Of a DNA stretch of 43,380 nt, positions 34,524 to 43,037 are shown piece after piece; positions within the stretch are counted from its first letter, which is position 1; every line of letters starts with the position of its first letter. The position numbers and the translations under genes were made by a program. Below the pieces are notes generated by a model. That model searched no databases and had not been told where the DNA came from. It was given only the letters and a program-made list of their open reading frames with translations. Source of the DNA: an uncultured Christensenellaceae bacterium (GTDB lineage: Bacteria > Bacillota > Clostridia > Christensenellales > Borkfalkiaceae); assembly GCA_910588465.1 (NCBI GenBank), contig CAJUOP010000019.1:1-43380 (forward strand). The letters run 5' to 3'.

Positions 34524-35456
34524 ATGTCGGACTTTTACCACCGTCCCGTGCTGCTGGACGAAGTGCTCGCGGGGCTGGACATCAAGGACGGAGGGCTTTA
34601 CTTCGACGGGACTGCCGGCGGAGGCGGACACTCGGCGGCGATCCTTGCGTCGAATCCCACCGTAAAGCTGATTGCAACGGACAGAGATGCGGAGGCGATC
34701 CAAGCTGCGGGCGAACGGTTAAAACCGTTTGCAGGCAGATACGAGCTGGTAAAGAGCAACTATAAGGACTTTGCAAACGTGTTCGCCGAACGGGGAATCG
34801 AAAAGCTGGACGGATTCCTGCTCGATTTGGGGATTTCCTCCCATCAGATCGACGAAAGAGACAGGGGCTTTTCCTATATGAAAGAGGACGCGCCTCTGGA
34901 CATGAGAATGGACAGAGAAAATCCGTTTTCGGCAGAGCAGGTTGTTAACGAATATCCGGAAGAGCAGTTAAAACGGATATTAAAGGAATACGGCGAAGAA
35001 AAATTTGCCGCATCCATTGCAAGGAATCTCGTTTTAAAGCGGCGGGACGCGCCCGTTAAAACGTGCGGGGAGCTAAAACGAATCACGGAGGAGAGCATCC
35101 CCGCAAAATTCCGTTCCCCCGCCTGTGCGAGACAGACCTTTCAGGCGATCCGCATCGAGGTGAACGGAGAGCTGAACGGACTGTACGAGTGCGTAAAGGG
35201 TCTTACCCGAAGATTAAAGCGAGGCGGAAGAGCGTGCATAATCACGTTCCATTCGCTGGAGGACCGAATCGTAAAGCAAGTGTTCGCGGAGCTGTCGCTC
35301 GGCTGCACCTGTCCCAAGAGCTTTCCCGTTTGCGTGTGCGGGAAGAAGCGGGAAATAGAACTCGTCGCCAAAAAGCCGATCACGGCGGGCGAAGAGGAAT
35401 TAAAAGAAAATTCGCGCAGTAAAAGCGCTAAACTGAGGATCGCCGCAAAATTATAG
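34524..35456 (+). CDS. rsmH: 16S rRNA (cytosine-1402 N4)-methyltransferase RsmH (MraW)
   Basis: A 310-residue SAM-dependent enzyme of standard length. 'FYHRPVLLDEVL' opens the protein and 'GTAGGGGHSAAIL' is the SAM-binding loop. 'LDGFLLDLGISSHQID' and 'GRACIITFHSLEDRIVK' are RsmH hallmarks. It methylates N4 of C1402 in 16S rRNA near the P site. No ribosome site is visible before the ATG, so translation is probably coupled to mraZ, whose stop ends 1 nt before. The lysine-rich C-terminus ('SRSKSAKLRIA') is typical. Confidence 0.97.
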   Translation: MSDFYHRPVLLDEVLAGLDIKDGGLYFDGTAGGGGHSAAILASNPTVKLIATDRDAEAIQAAGERLKPFAGRYELVKSNYKDFANVFAERGIEKLDGFLLDLGISSHQIDERDRGFSYMKEDAPLDMRMDRENPFSAEQVVNEYPEEQLKRILKEYGEEKFAASIARNLVLKRRDAPVKTCGELKRITEESIPAKFRSPACARQTFQAIRIEVNGELNGLYECVKGLTRRLKRGGRACIITFHSLEDRIVKQVFAELSLGCTCPKSFPVCVCGKKREIELVAKKPITAGEEELKENSRSKSAKLRIAAKL

Positions 35457-35497
35457 CATGAACGCGGCGGATACGGAATAGGATAAGGAGAAGAACC

Positions 35498-36244
35498 ATG
35501 GCAGGCATTGCAGTACTCGAAAGAGAAATCGTAAAAAACGACGAAACCGAGCAGCGCGAGCTCAAGCTCGCGGAGGCGAAGCATACCGCAAGCAGACACG
35601 AAGCGTATCTGCGCAGCTTCGGCGGCTCTAAGGTAGAGAGCGCAAAGGTTTTGGACCGTCAGGCGCCCGCTCCCACCGTCGAGAAAAAGACGGAGATGCC
35701 CGCCGACCACGGCATTGCGTTTGCTCCCGCAAGGAAGCCCCGCGCGCTGTTTATGGACGTGGAATACAGAGACGGAACGCTTGTGAACAAAAATACCGAG
35801 CAGCCCGTGGACGTGCTGGTGAAGGCGCCCGAAGCGCCCGCCGCTCCTAAGGCGGAAGCGATCGTCGTGCCCGCGCCCGTGCAGACGGACGAGGACGACG
35901 CGGTTCCCACCCGCCGCACCATGGAAACGTTAAAGCAGACGGCGGCGCTCGCGCAGGAGGAGCAGACGGAGATAAAGACGGGATTTTTCGCCGCTCTTTC
36001 CGCCAGGACGAAGCTGGTGCTCCTCGCCGTTACCGCGGCGATCGTGCTTGCGCTTATCGTCATCTGCATCAATACGGCGATTCTCAATTCCATCAATGCC
36101 GACGTGACCAACCTTCGCGGAAAGCTCAGCGAGCAGCAGGATACTTACGCTTCGCTCAGCGAGGAAATCGAAAGCTTGGAGGATCCGAACAGCGAAGTGG
36201 TTTCCAAGTGGGCGCAGGATCACGGCATGACGAGGGAGCCGTAA
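35498..36244 (+). CDS. FtsL/DivIC-like division protein with long cytoplasmic N-terminal region
   Basis: A 248-residue bitopic protein in the ftsL position. The single membrane helix is at ~172-192, followed by a coiled coil (~195-230) and 'SKWAQDHGM', which resembles the FtsL/DivIC C-terminal turn. FtsL is usually ~100-120 residues. Here ~165 residues precede the helix: a charged helical start (1-40), a proline/alanine-rich middle and an acidic stretch. The pair FtsL-DivIC bridges the early divisome and FtsW-PBP. Sequence identity with FtsL cannot be shown by eye, so the assignment rests on topology and place. AAGGAG lies 7 nt before the ATG. Confidence 0.72.
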   Translation: MAGIAVLEREIVKNDETEQRELKLAEAKHTASRHEAYLRSFGGSKVESAKVLDRQAPAPTVEKKTEMPADHGIAFAPARKPRALFMDVEYRDGTLVNKNTEQPVDVLVKAPEAPAAPKAEAIVVPAPVQTDEDDAVPTRRTMETLKQTAALAQEEQTEIKTGFFAALSARTKLVLLAVTAAIVLALIVICINTAILNSINADVTNLRGKLSEQQDTYASLSEEIESLEDPNSEVVSKWAQDHGMTREP

Positions 36245-36281
36245 CGCACGGTCGAAACGAAAAGTTTGGAGGAACGGAACA

Positions 36282-38033
36282 ATTAAACAGAGAACGGACT
36301 ATTCTATCAGCGTTCTACGAAAGAGGTTATTTGCCGTGTTAACGGCGATAGCCTTTATTTTTTGTCTTTTTTTGGGGCGGTTTTTCTATATTCAGGTCAT
36401 TTGGGAGGACGAGCTCCATTATCTCGCGCTGGACCAGTGGACGAGGGAAATTCCCGTGGTCGCGGGCAGGGGAAAAATTTTTGATGCGGGCGGAGAGCTG
36501 CTGGCGGGAAACCGAACCACTTACAGTGTGTTCGCGCGCGCCAACGCCGTGGACGACGCGGAAAACAGCTCCCGCGTGCTTTCCTCCGCGCTGGGACTGA
36601 GCTACGAAGAGGTATACGAAAAGCTCACGGACAAAAAGCGTTCGGAAATCACCGTCGTGCGGCGCGCGGAAAAGAGCGTTGTGGAAAAGATCGCGGGCGC
36701 GGATTTAAACGGCGTCTATTACGCGCGGGACAATACCCGCGTATATCCGTACGGGGAGCTTGCCTGCCAGATACTCGGTTTCACCTCCTTCGACCAGTCG
36801 GGAAGCACGGGGGTGGAACAGTTTTACAACTCCTATCTTGCGGGCGAAAACGGGGAAATTCTGTACGAAACAGATCTTATCGGAATCGACCTGGAGGGGG
36901 CGACGGCGGCTTATCTTCCCGCCACCGACGGGCTAAACGTGCGGCTTACGCTCGATTATCGGATTCAGGCATACGCCGAGGAGGTGATGGCGCGCGCTTT
37001 GGAGGCGAACAACGCCAAATCCGCGCAGTGCATCGTGCTCGACCCGAGCGATTTTTCGGTGCTCGCCATGGTCAATCTTCCCTCTTACGATTTAAACGAT
37101 ATCCCGCGGGACGATTTAAAGACTCTGAACGAGCTTTCGCGCAACCGCCTTGTTTGCGATATCTACGAGCCAGGCTCCACGTTTAAAATCATCACGTCCG
37201 CCGCCACGCTCGAAGAGTATTACAAGGGCAATCCCGCGGCGCTTTCTCCCGAGCACGTGTTCCCCAGCTCGCGCACGCGTAGCGTGGACGGCACCACCAT
37301 AAAGTGTTGGAGCGACCATAAAAACGGCAAGCATTCCAACCAGACGCTCGCCGAAGCGCTGAACAACAGCTGCAATCCTTGCTTTGTGGATATGGCGCTT
37401 TCGCTCGGGAAGGATACGTTTTACGATTATTTGTCCGCCTTCCGCTTCGGTCGGGCGACAGGGCTGGATTTTTCGGGCGAGGCGATCGGAATGCTGCTTC
37501 CGCAGACGACGGTGCGCGATTGCGATCTGGCGCGTATCGGCTTCGGACAGACCATCGCGGTTTCACCCTTGCAGCTCGCGTGCGGAGCGGCTTCCGCCGT
37601 GAACGGTGGATATTATTATTCCCCGAGAATCGTGAGCGAGATTTTCTCGGACGACGGATCGGTGCGAGAAAAAACTGATAAGATTTTGTTGGGCAGAACG
37701 GTGAGCGAGCGGACCTCGCAGGCACTCTCGTCCATGCTCGAGGGGGTGGTCACCGAGGGTAGCGGCAAACACGCTTATATCGAGGGCTACCGCGTTGCGG
37801 GCAAGACGGGTACGGCGCAGAAATACGAAAACGGACAGATCGCGCAGGGCAAATACGTGGCGTCTTTTCTCGGATATTTCCCTGCCGACAAACCGCAGTA
37901 TCTCGCGCTCGTCATCGTAGACGAGCCGCAGGGAGCGTATTACGGCAGTACGGTCGCCGCGCCGTGCGCCAAAGAAATTTTCGAGGGAATTATCAAGGTC
38001 AGGCAAATCGCGCCGTTTACGGAGGGACTATGA
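36282..38033 (+). CDS. Class B penicillin-binding protein (PBP2/SpoVD type), apparent ATT start
   Basis: A division-type transpeptidase. From the first conventional start, GTG at 36336, it is 565 residues and begins inside its membrane helix ('LTAIAFIFCLFLGRFF'). The 18 codons upstream encode 'IKQRTDYSISVLRKRLFA', exactly the basic N-terminus expected before that helix. They begin with ATT at 36282, 9 nt after GGAGG. I therefore place the start at ATT; a weaker AAGAGG could serve the GTG. Numbered from the GTG, Ser281-x-x-Lys284 ('STFK'), Ser345-x-Asn347 ('SCN') and Lys490-Thr-Gly ('KTGTAQ') are the active-site motifs, and 'GRGKIFD' marks the dimerisation domain. No PASTA domains are present. 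It cross-links septal peptidoglycan with FtsW. The stop overlaps murE (ATGA). Confidence 0.9.
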   Translation: MKQRTDYSISVLRKRLFAVLTAIAFIFCLFLGRFFYIQVIWEDELHYLALDQWTREIPVVAGRGKIFDAGGELLAGNRTTYSVFARANAVDDAENSSRVLSSALGLSYEEVYEKLTDKKRSEITVVRRAEKSVVEKIAGADLNGVYYARDNTRVYPYGELACQILGFTSFDQSGSTGVEQFYNSYLAGENGEILYETDLIGIDLEGATAAYLPATDGLNVRLTLDYRIQAYAEEVMARALEANNAKSAQCIVLDPSDFSVLAMVNLPSYDLNDIPRDDLKTLNELSRNRLVCDIYEPGSTFKIITSAATLEEYYKGNPAALSPEHVFPSSRTRSVDGTTIKCWSDHKNGKHSNQTLAEALNNSCNPCFVDMALSLGKDTFYDYLSAFRFGRATGLDFSGEAIGMLLPQTTVRDCDLARIGFGQTIAVSPLQLACGAASAVNGGYYYSPRIVSEIFSDDGSVREKTDKILLGRTVSERTSQALSSMLEGVVTEGSGKHAYIEGYRVAGKTGTAQKYENGQIAQGKYVASFLGYFPADKPQYLALVIVDEPQGAYYGSTVAAPCAKEIFEGIIKVRQIAPFTEGL

Positions 38034-39469
38034 AGCTATCGGAGTTGAGCAGGGATTTACCGAAGAAGAAATGCAAGGGGGATGCGGAGATTTCTTCGCT
38101 GTGCACGGACAGCCGCGTGGCGGGGAATGGCGATCTGTTCTTTTGCTTCCGCGGAAACAATACGGACGCCCACGCCTATGCGCGCGAGGCGGAGGAGCGG
38201 GGCGCTGCGGCGATCGTCTGTGAATACGATACGGGCGCAAAATGCCCTCAGCTGATCGTACCGGACGGACGGGAGGCAATGTCGCGGCTTAGCGCGGCGT
38301 TTTACGGCAATCCCGAGCGGGAAATGAAGATCGTCGGGGTGACGGGCACCAACGGAAAGACGACGGTTTCCCATTTTCTGTATCGCATTTTTCGGGAAGC
38401 GGGCATAAACGCAGGCATGATCGGCACGCTGGGCGCAAGCTACGGCGACAGAGAGATCCCGCCCGCGCTCACCACGCCCGATCCCGTTTCTCTCTTTTCG
38501 TTGCTTGCCGATATGAAAAAGGCGGGTTCGGATACGGTCGTCATGGAGGTTTCCGCGCACGCGCTTGCTTTAAAAAAGGAGATCCCCATAACCTACGAGG
38601 TTGCGGTGTTTACCAATTTCACGCAGGATCACCTTGACTTTTTCGGGGACATGACCGCCTACGGAGCCGCCAAGCGGAAGCTGTTCGATCCGACGCGGTG
38701 CCGCTTTGCGGTGCTCAACGCGGACGACCCGTTTTCGCAGACGGTCGGAACGGACAAGCTCGCGCACGTAACGTACGGAATCGAGAGTCCCGCCGATTGT
38801 TTTGCGATGATCGAAAGCGAAACGATAAGCGGAACGGAGGCGATGTTCAATTTAAACGACGAGCTCGCGGACGTAAAAATTCCGCTCACGGGCAGACACA
38901 ACGTGTATAACGCGCTCGCCGCCGCCTGCGCGGCGCGCCGTCTGGGGATAAGTCTGGGCGAGATTGCCCGCGGGCTCTCGCACACGGAACGGGTGGAGGG
39001 TAGGCTCGAGCGGGTGGCGTCCTATCGCGGCGCGGAAATTTTCGTCGATTTCGCGCATACGCCGGACGGGCTGGAAAAATCGCTCTCCGCGCTGAAATGC
39101 TTCTGCGAGGGGCGGCTCTTCGTCCTGTTCGGCTGCGGAGGGAATCGCGACGCGGGCAAGCGTCCGATCATGGGCGAGACGGCGGCAAAGCATTGCGACT
39201 ATGCCGTGCTTACCTCGGACAATCCCCGTTACGAGGACCCGTGCGAGATTATCGCGCAGATCGAGCGCGGCTTTGCGGGGATTTCCAAAGACTACGCCGT
39301 AGTCGAGGACAGGGAAAAAGCGACGGAATACGCGCTGGGGCTCCTGAAAAAGGGAGACGTGCTGCTCGTGGCGGGCAAGGGCGGCGAAACCTCGCAGGAA
39401 ATAATGGGAATAAAATACAACTATAACGACAAAGCTGTTATCAGGTCGCTTATCGGGAAATTAAAATGA
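38030..39469 (+). CDS. murE: UDP-MurNAc-tripeptide synthetase MurE, meso-DAP type
   Basis: A 479-residue Mur ligase adding the third stem residue to UDP-MurNAc-L-Ala-D-Glu. The ATP loop 'GTNGKTT' is at 106-112, the carbamylated-lysine region 'YGAAKRKLFD' near 211-220, and 'LTGRHNVYNALAAA' in the central domain. The specificity motif is 'DNPR' (397-400), which marks diaminopimelate-adding enzymes; lysine-adding MurE has a different sequence there. This agrees with the DapF domain encoded at 13.3-14.1 kb. GGAGGG lies just before the ATG, which overlaps the PBP stop. The normal next gene, murF, is missing and mraY follows with a 4-bp overlap. Confidence 0.97.
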   Translation: MKLSELSRDLPKKKCKGDAEISSLCTDSRVAGNGDLFFCFRGNNTDAHAYAREAEERGAAAIVCEYDTGAKCPQLIVPDGREAMSRLSAAFYGNPEREMKIVGVTGTNGKTTVSHFLYRIFREAGINAGMIGTLGASYGDREIPPALTTPDPVSLFSLLADMKKAGSDTVVMEVSAHALALKKEIPITYEVAVFTNFTQDHLDFFGDMTAYGAAKRKLFDPTRCRFAVLNADDPFSQTVGTDKLAHVTYGIESPADCFAMIESETISGTEAMFNLNDELADVKIPLTGRHNVYNALAAACAARRLGISLGEIARGLSHTERVEGRLERVASYRGAEIFVDFAHTPDGLEKSLSALKCFCEGRLFVLFGCGGNRDAGKRPIMGETAAKHCDYAVLTSDNPRYEDPCEIIAQIERGFAGISKDYAVVEDREKATEYALGLLKKGDVLLVAGKGGETSQEIMGIKYNYNDKAVIRSLIGKLK

Positions 39470-40419
39470 CGCGTAATATAATTTTATGTCTGTTATGTTC
39501 GTTTCTGTTGTCGCTCGCGCTTTGCTTCGGAGAAATCCCGCTTTTGCGGAAGCTGGGGGCGGGGCAGAATATTTTGCATTACGTGAAAGAGCACAAAAAC
39601 AAGCAGGGCACGCCCTCTATGGGCGGGCTCGGCTTTGTGCTTGCCGCCTCCGCGGTCTCGCTTGCCGCCTGCGGCTTTGGGGACAAGCCCCTGCTCGTTT
39701 CGCTGGCGGTGGGATCGGGCTATATGCTCGTGGGATTTTTGGACGATCTCATGAAAAAGCGCCGCAAGGACAATTTGGGGCTGAAACCCTATCAGAAAAT
39801 CGTATTTCAGGCGGGCGTGGCGATTCTCGCTTCGCTCTATTGCTGCTTTAACGGACTTACCGCGCTGTATTTTCCCTTTACCGGAGCGAGCGTGGATATC
39901 GGCTGGGGAATGCTTCCGCTCGGCATCTTCGTGTTTATCGCCGCGGTGAACAGCGTGAATCTTACCGACGGGCTGGACGGGCTTGCGGGCTCCTCCTGCG
40001 CCGTCTATTTTGCCGCGTTCGCGTTTCTGCTCATGTTGCAGGGCGGAAACAAGGACCTCTCCCTGCTCTGCTTTTGTCTGACGGGCGCGCTTGCCGCCTA
40101 TTTGGTGTTCAACGTGAGCAAGGCAAGCGTGTTTATGGGGGATACGGGCTCGCTCGCGCTGGGCGGCTTTGTCGCCTGCGTTTCGCTGTTTACGGGCAAC
40201 GGACTTATTTTGCCGATCGTGGGCGTAATGTTTGTCCTTTCAAGCATAACCGTTATCATACAGGTAATATACTATAAAAAAACGGGCAAACGCGTCTTTT
40301 TAATGGCTCCCGTGCACCACCATTTTCAGGAAAAAGGATTTTCCGAAGCCAAAATCGCCTATGCGTATGCGGCGGTTACGGCGGTGGCGGGCGCTCTGGT
40401 GCTGCTTCCGTTTGCCTGA
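39466..40419 (+). CDS. mraY: Phospho-MurNAc-pentapeptide transferase MraY
   Basis: A 317-residue polytopic protein (about ten helices) that transfers phospho-MurNAc-pentapeptide to undecaprenyl phosphate, forming lipid I. 'KNKQGTPSMGGLGF' near residue 45 and 'VGFLDDLMKKRR' with its Asp pair are the family motifs. 'NSVNLTDGLDGLAG' (Mg2+ and nucleotide site) and 'APVHHHFQEKG' complete the set. It starts within the murE stop. The N-terminal region before 'HKNKQGTPSMGG' is typical of Firmicutes MraY. Confidence 0.97.
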   Translation: MTRNIILCLLCSFLLSLALCFGEIPLLRKLGAGQNILHYVKEHKNKQGTPSMGGLGFVLAASAVSLAACGFGDKPLLVSLAVGSGYMLVGFLDDLMKKRRKDNLGLKPYQKIVFQAGVAILASLYCCFNGLTALYFPFTGASVDIGWGMLPLGIFVFIAAVNSVNLTDGLDGLAGSSCAVYFAAFAFLLMLQGGNKDLSLLCFCLTGALAAYLVFNVSKASVFMGDTGSLALGGFVACVSLFTGNGLILPIVGVMFVLSSITVIIQVIYYKKTGKRVFLMAPVHHHFQEKGFSEAKIAYAYAAVTAVAGALVLLPFA

Positions 40420-40436
40420 TTCCGAACCGTTCGGAA
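40420..40436 (+). repeat. Hairpin directly before the murD ribosome site
   Basis: TTCCGAA and TTCGGAA form a perfect 7-bp stem around CCG, starting at the base after the mraY stop. The AAGGAG of murD begins at the base after the stem. There is no T-run, so it is not a terminator. Confidence 0.6.
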
Positions 40437-40448
40437 AAGGAGTAGAGT

Positions 40449-41864
40449 ATGTTATTTTCCCAACAGAGCTTTTTGGTGGCGGGGCTGTCCCGTTCGGGGG
40501 TTGCCGCCGCCGAGTATCTGCTTTCCAAGGGCGCAAAGGTGACGGTGTTCGACGACGTGCAGGACGGCAACGTGGCGGTTGCCGCAGCCGCGTTAAAGGA
40601 GCGCGGCTGCAATGTTGCGGGCAAGGAGGATTTGTCCCGTAGGGCGGAGGAGTGCGACGTGCTCGTGCTCAGTCCGGGGATCCCCGTCGATCATCCGCTT
40701 CCCGTCATGTTCCGCCGTGCGGGCAAACGCGTGATCGGCGAAAGCGAGTTGGGCGCGCTCGCGCTGCGCTGCCCCGTCGTCGCCGTTACGGGCACGAACG
40801 GAAAAACGACGACGGTCACCATGCTGGAAGCGATTTTCAATGCGGCGGGCAAGCGCGCGCTTGCCTGCGGGAACGTTGGCAGACCGATTACCTCCTGCCT
40901 CGGAGAGTTGGGCGAGGACGGGATCGCCGTCGCGGAGATATCCTCCTTCCAGCTCGAAACGCTGTATTCGCTCCGCCCGCACGTCGCCGTGATTTTAAAC
41001 GTGACGGAGGACCATTTGAACCGCCACTACAACATGGAGAATTACATATATTTGAAATCGCGCATTTTAAAAAATTCGGCGGAAAGCGAGTACGCCGTGC
41101 TCAATTACGACGATGAGACGGTGCGCGGCTTTGCGGAAAAGAGCAAGGCGCAGACGGTATGGTTTTCGCTGAAAGAGCGGGTGGACGGCGCGTATCTTGC
41201 GGACGGATATTTCTGTTTTCGGGACGAGCGTCTCTTTCACGAGAGCGAGTTTCCGTTAGAGGGCGGACATAACCGCGCCAACGCGCTGGCGGCGATTGCC
41301 GCCGCAAAGCTGATGGGGGCGGGCACCGCGGCGATCTGCGCGGCGTTAAAGACCTTCCGCGGCGTAAAGCACCGTTTGCAGCGCGCGGGCGAGCTGAACG
41401 GCGTCACGTTTATCGACGATTCCAAGGCGACCAACGTGGATTCCGCCGTAAAGGCCGTGAACAGCGTAAAGGGCGAATCGGTACTGCTGCTGGGCGGAAA
41501 GGATAAGGGATATGCCTACGAACCGCTCTTCCGCGCGCTGAAAAATTCGGGCGTGGTGCATGCCGTGCTCTACGGCGAAAACGCCTTTCAACTTTTAAAC
41601 GCCGCATTAAAGGAGGGCTATACCTCCGTCACCTTATGCCGTCCCTTCGATATGGCGGTGCGCGTCGCCTATCTTACGGCGAGAAAGGGGCAGAACGTAT
41701 TGCTTTCGCCCGCCTCGGCGAGCTTCGACGCCTTTTCGAGCTTCGAGGAGCGCGGGGAACGCTTCTGCGCCATGCTGGACGCGCTCCGCGCGGAAAGCAT
41801 TGGAGAAAAGCCGAAAGCGGCGGGATTTGCAACGGGAGACGAGGGTGAAAACGCTGACGAATAA
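40449..41864 (+). CDS. murD: UDP-MurNAc-L-alanine:D-glutamate ligase MurD
   Basis: A 471-residue Mur ligase adding D-Glu to UDP-MurNAc-L-Ala, using the product of MurI. The N-terminal Rossmann-like UDP-binding domain has 'FLVAGLSRSGVAAAEYL' and 'LVLSPGIPVDHP'. 'AVTGTNGKTTTV' is the ATP loop (~113-124). 'LNVTEDHLNRH', 'GGHNRANALAAIAAAK' and 'FIDDSKATNVDS' are diagnostic MurD blocks. AAGGAG lies 6 nt before the ATG and is preceded by a small hairpin. Its 3' end overlaps ftsW by 20 bp. Confidence 0.97.
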   Translation: MLFSQQSFLVAGLSRSGVAAAEYLLSKGAKVTVFDDVQDGNVAVAAAALKERGCNVAGKEDLSRRAEECDVLVLSPGIPVDHPLPVMFRRAGKRVIGESELGALALRCPVVAVTGTNGKTTTVTMLEAIFNAAGKRALACGNVGRPITSCLGELGEDGIAVAEISSFQLETLYSLRPHVAVILNVTEDHLNRHYNMENYIYLKSRILKNSAESEYAVLNYDDETVRGFAEKSKAQTVWFSLKERVDGAYLADGYFCFRDERLFHESEFPLEGGHNRANALAAIAAAKLMGAGTAAICAALKTFRGVKHRLQRAGELNGVTFIDDSKATNVDSAVKAVNSVKGESVLLLGGKDKGYAYEPLFRALKNSGVVHAVLYGENAFQLLNAALKEGYTSVTLCRPFDMAVRVAYLTARKGQNVLLSPASASFDAFSSFEERGERFCAMLDALRAESIGEKPKAAGFATGDEGENADE

Positions 41865-42987
41865 GGCGCGGGCAAAGGGCGGCGCGGGAGATCTGTTCTT
41901 TTTGTTCGCCGTGCTGGGGCTGGCGGCATACGGCGTCGTGTGCGTGTATTCCGCCAGCTCGTACAATGCCGAGGTGCAGTACGGCGACGCGCTCTATTTC
42001 GTAAAAAAACAGATTGTCGGCTTCGTGCTGGGGGCGGGCGCGTTCGTGGGAATGGGCTTTCTGCCCTACGCAAAGCTGCAAAAATGCGGGCTGCCCGCGC
42101 TCCTCATCTCGCTTCTATTGCTGGCGCTCGTCTTTATTCCGGGCGTGGGAAAGAGCAATTACGGCGCGACGCGCTGGATCGGCTTCGGCGCGTTCACCAT
42201 TCAGCCCTCGGAAATCGCGAAATACGGCTTCGTTATGTTTACGGCGGGGTATTTTGCCAAAAATCCCGCGCGGATGCGCACCTTTCGCGGAATTCTGCCC
42301 GTGCTCGGAGCGGGGCTCTCTATCTGCGTACTCATTATGTTGGAACCGAATATGTCCGTTACCATGTGCGTGGGCGCCGTGATGATCGGCATGATTTTTC
42401 TGGCGGGCGTCAATTTTAAGTCGCTCGCCGCGATCTGCCTGCCTGCGCTTGCGCTGGTTCCCGTGCTCATTCTGGCGGAGCCGTACCGCTTGCAGCGCCT
42501 TTCCGCGTTCGTCAATCCCTGGGCTTCTCCCAAAGAGGAGGGGTACCAGCTCATTCAGTCCCTTTACGCGCTGGGCAACGGAAACTTTTTCGGAGTGGGG
42601 CTGTTCCGCTCCCGCCAGAAATACCGCTTTCTTCCCTTTTCGGAAAGCGACTTCATTCTGTCTGTCATTGCGGAGGAAACGGGCTTTCTGGGCGTGCTTA
42701 TCCTGTTCTCAGTCATTGCGTTCGTGGTCTACCGCGGCTTTCGCATTGCCTTCTCGTGCGACAACTTTTTCGGATATATGCTCGTTTCGGGCATTGTTCT
42801 CTCCTTCGCCGTGCAATCGGCGTTAAACGCGCTCGTCGTCAGCGGCAGCATCCCGCCCACGGGGCTTCCTTTGCCCCTGATCAGCGCGGGCAATACCTCG
42901 CTGGTGGTGACGATGGCGGGTATGGGAATCGTGTACGGCGTTTCCAGACACAACGAACGCCGAAAATTCATAAGATATAATAAGTGA
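41845..42987 (+). CDS. ftsW: SEDS lipid II polymerase FtsW/SpoVE
   Basis: A 380-residue SEDS protein with about ten membrane helices. 'YSASSYNAE' near residue 35, 'RWIGFGAFTIQPSEIAKYG' (in part) near 112-130, 'QLIQSLYALGNG' and 'SGSIPPTGLPLPLISAG' are the family blocks. It polymerises lipid II with the class B PBP of this cluster. The start is GTG at 41845, inside murD, 6 nt after GGGAG; earlier starts in the frame lack a ribosome site. FtsW and SpoVE cannot be separated by sequence alone; the position after murD fits either. murG, the usual next gene, is absent here. Confidence 0.94.
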   Translation: MKTLTNKARAKGGAGDLFFLFAVLGLAAYGVVCVYSASSYNAEVQYGDALYFVKKQIVGFVLGAGAFVGMGFLPYAKLQKCGLPALLISLLLLALVFIPGVGKSNYGATRWIGFGAFTIQPSEIAKYGFVMFTAGYFAKNPARMRTFRGILPVLGAGLSICVLIMLEPNMSVTMCVGAVMIGMIFLAGVNFKSLAAICLPALALVPVLILAEPYRLQRLSAFVNPWASPKEEGYQLIQSLYALGNGNFFGVGLFRSRQKYRFLPFSESDFILSVIAEETGFLGVLILFSVIAFVVYRGFRIAFSCDNFFGYMLVSGIVLSFAVQSALNALVVSGSIPPTGLPLPLISAGNTSLVVTMAGMGIVYGVSRHNERRKFIRYNK

Positions 42988-43021
42988 ATGTGGGTCCGCC
43001 GGACGGACTTTCACGTTTTTT
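42984..43021 (+). terminator. Possible terminator or attenuator between ftsW and murA
   Basis: GTCCG/CGGAC (42994-42998 with 43004-43008) forms an inner stem. GTGAA/TTCAC extends it with an internal bulge, and six T residues follow (43016-43021). It overlaps the ftsW stop codon. Confidence 0.5.
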
Positions 43022-43037
43022 ACACGAGGAGAGAACT

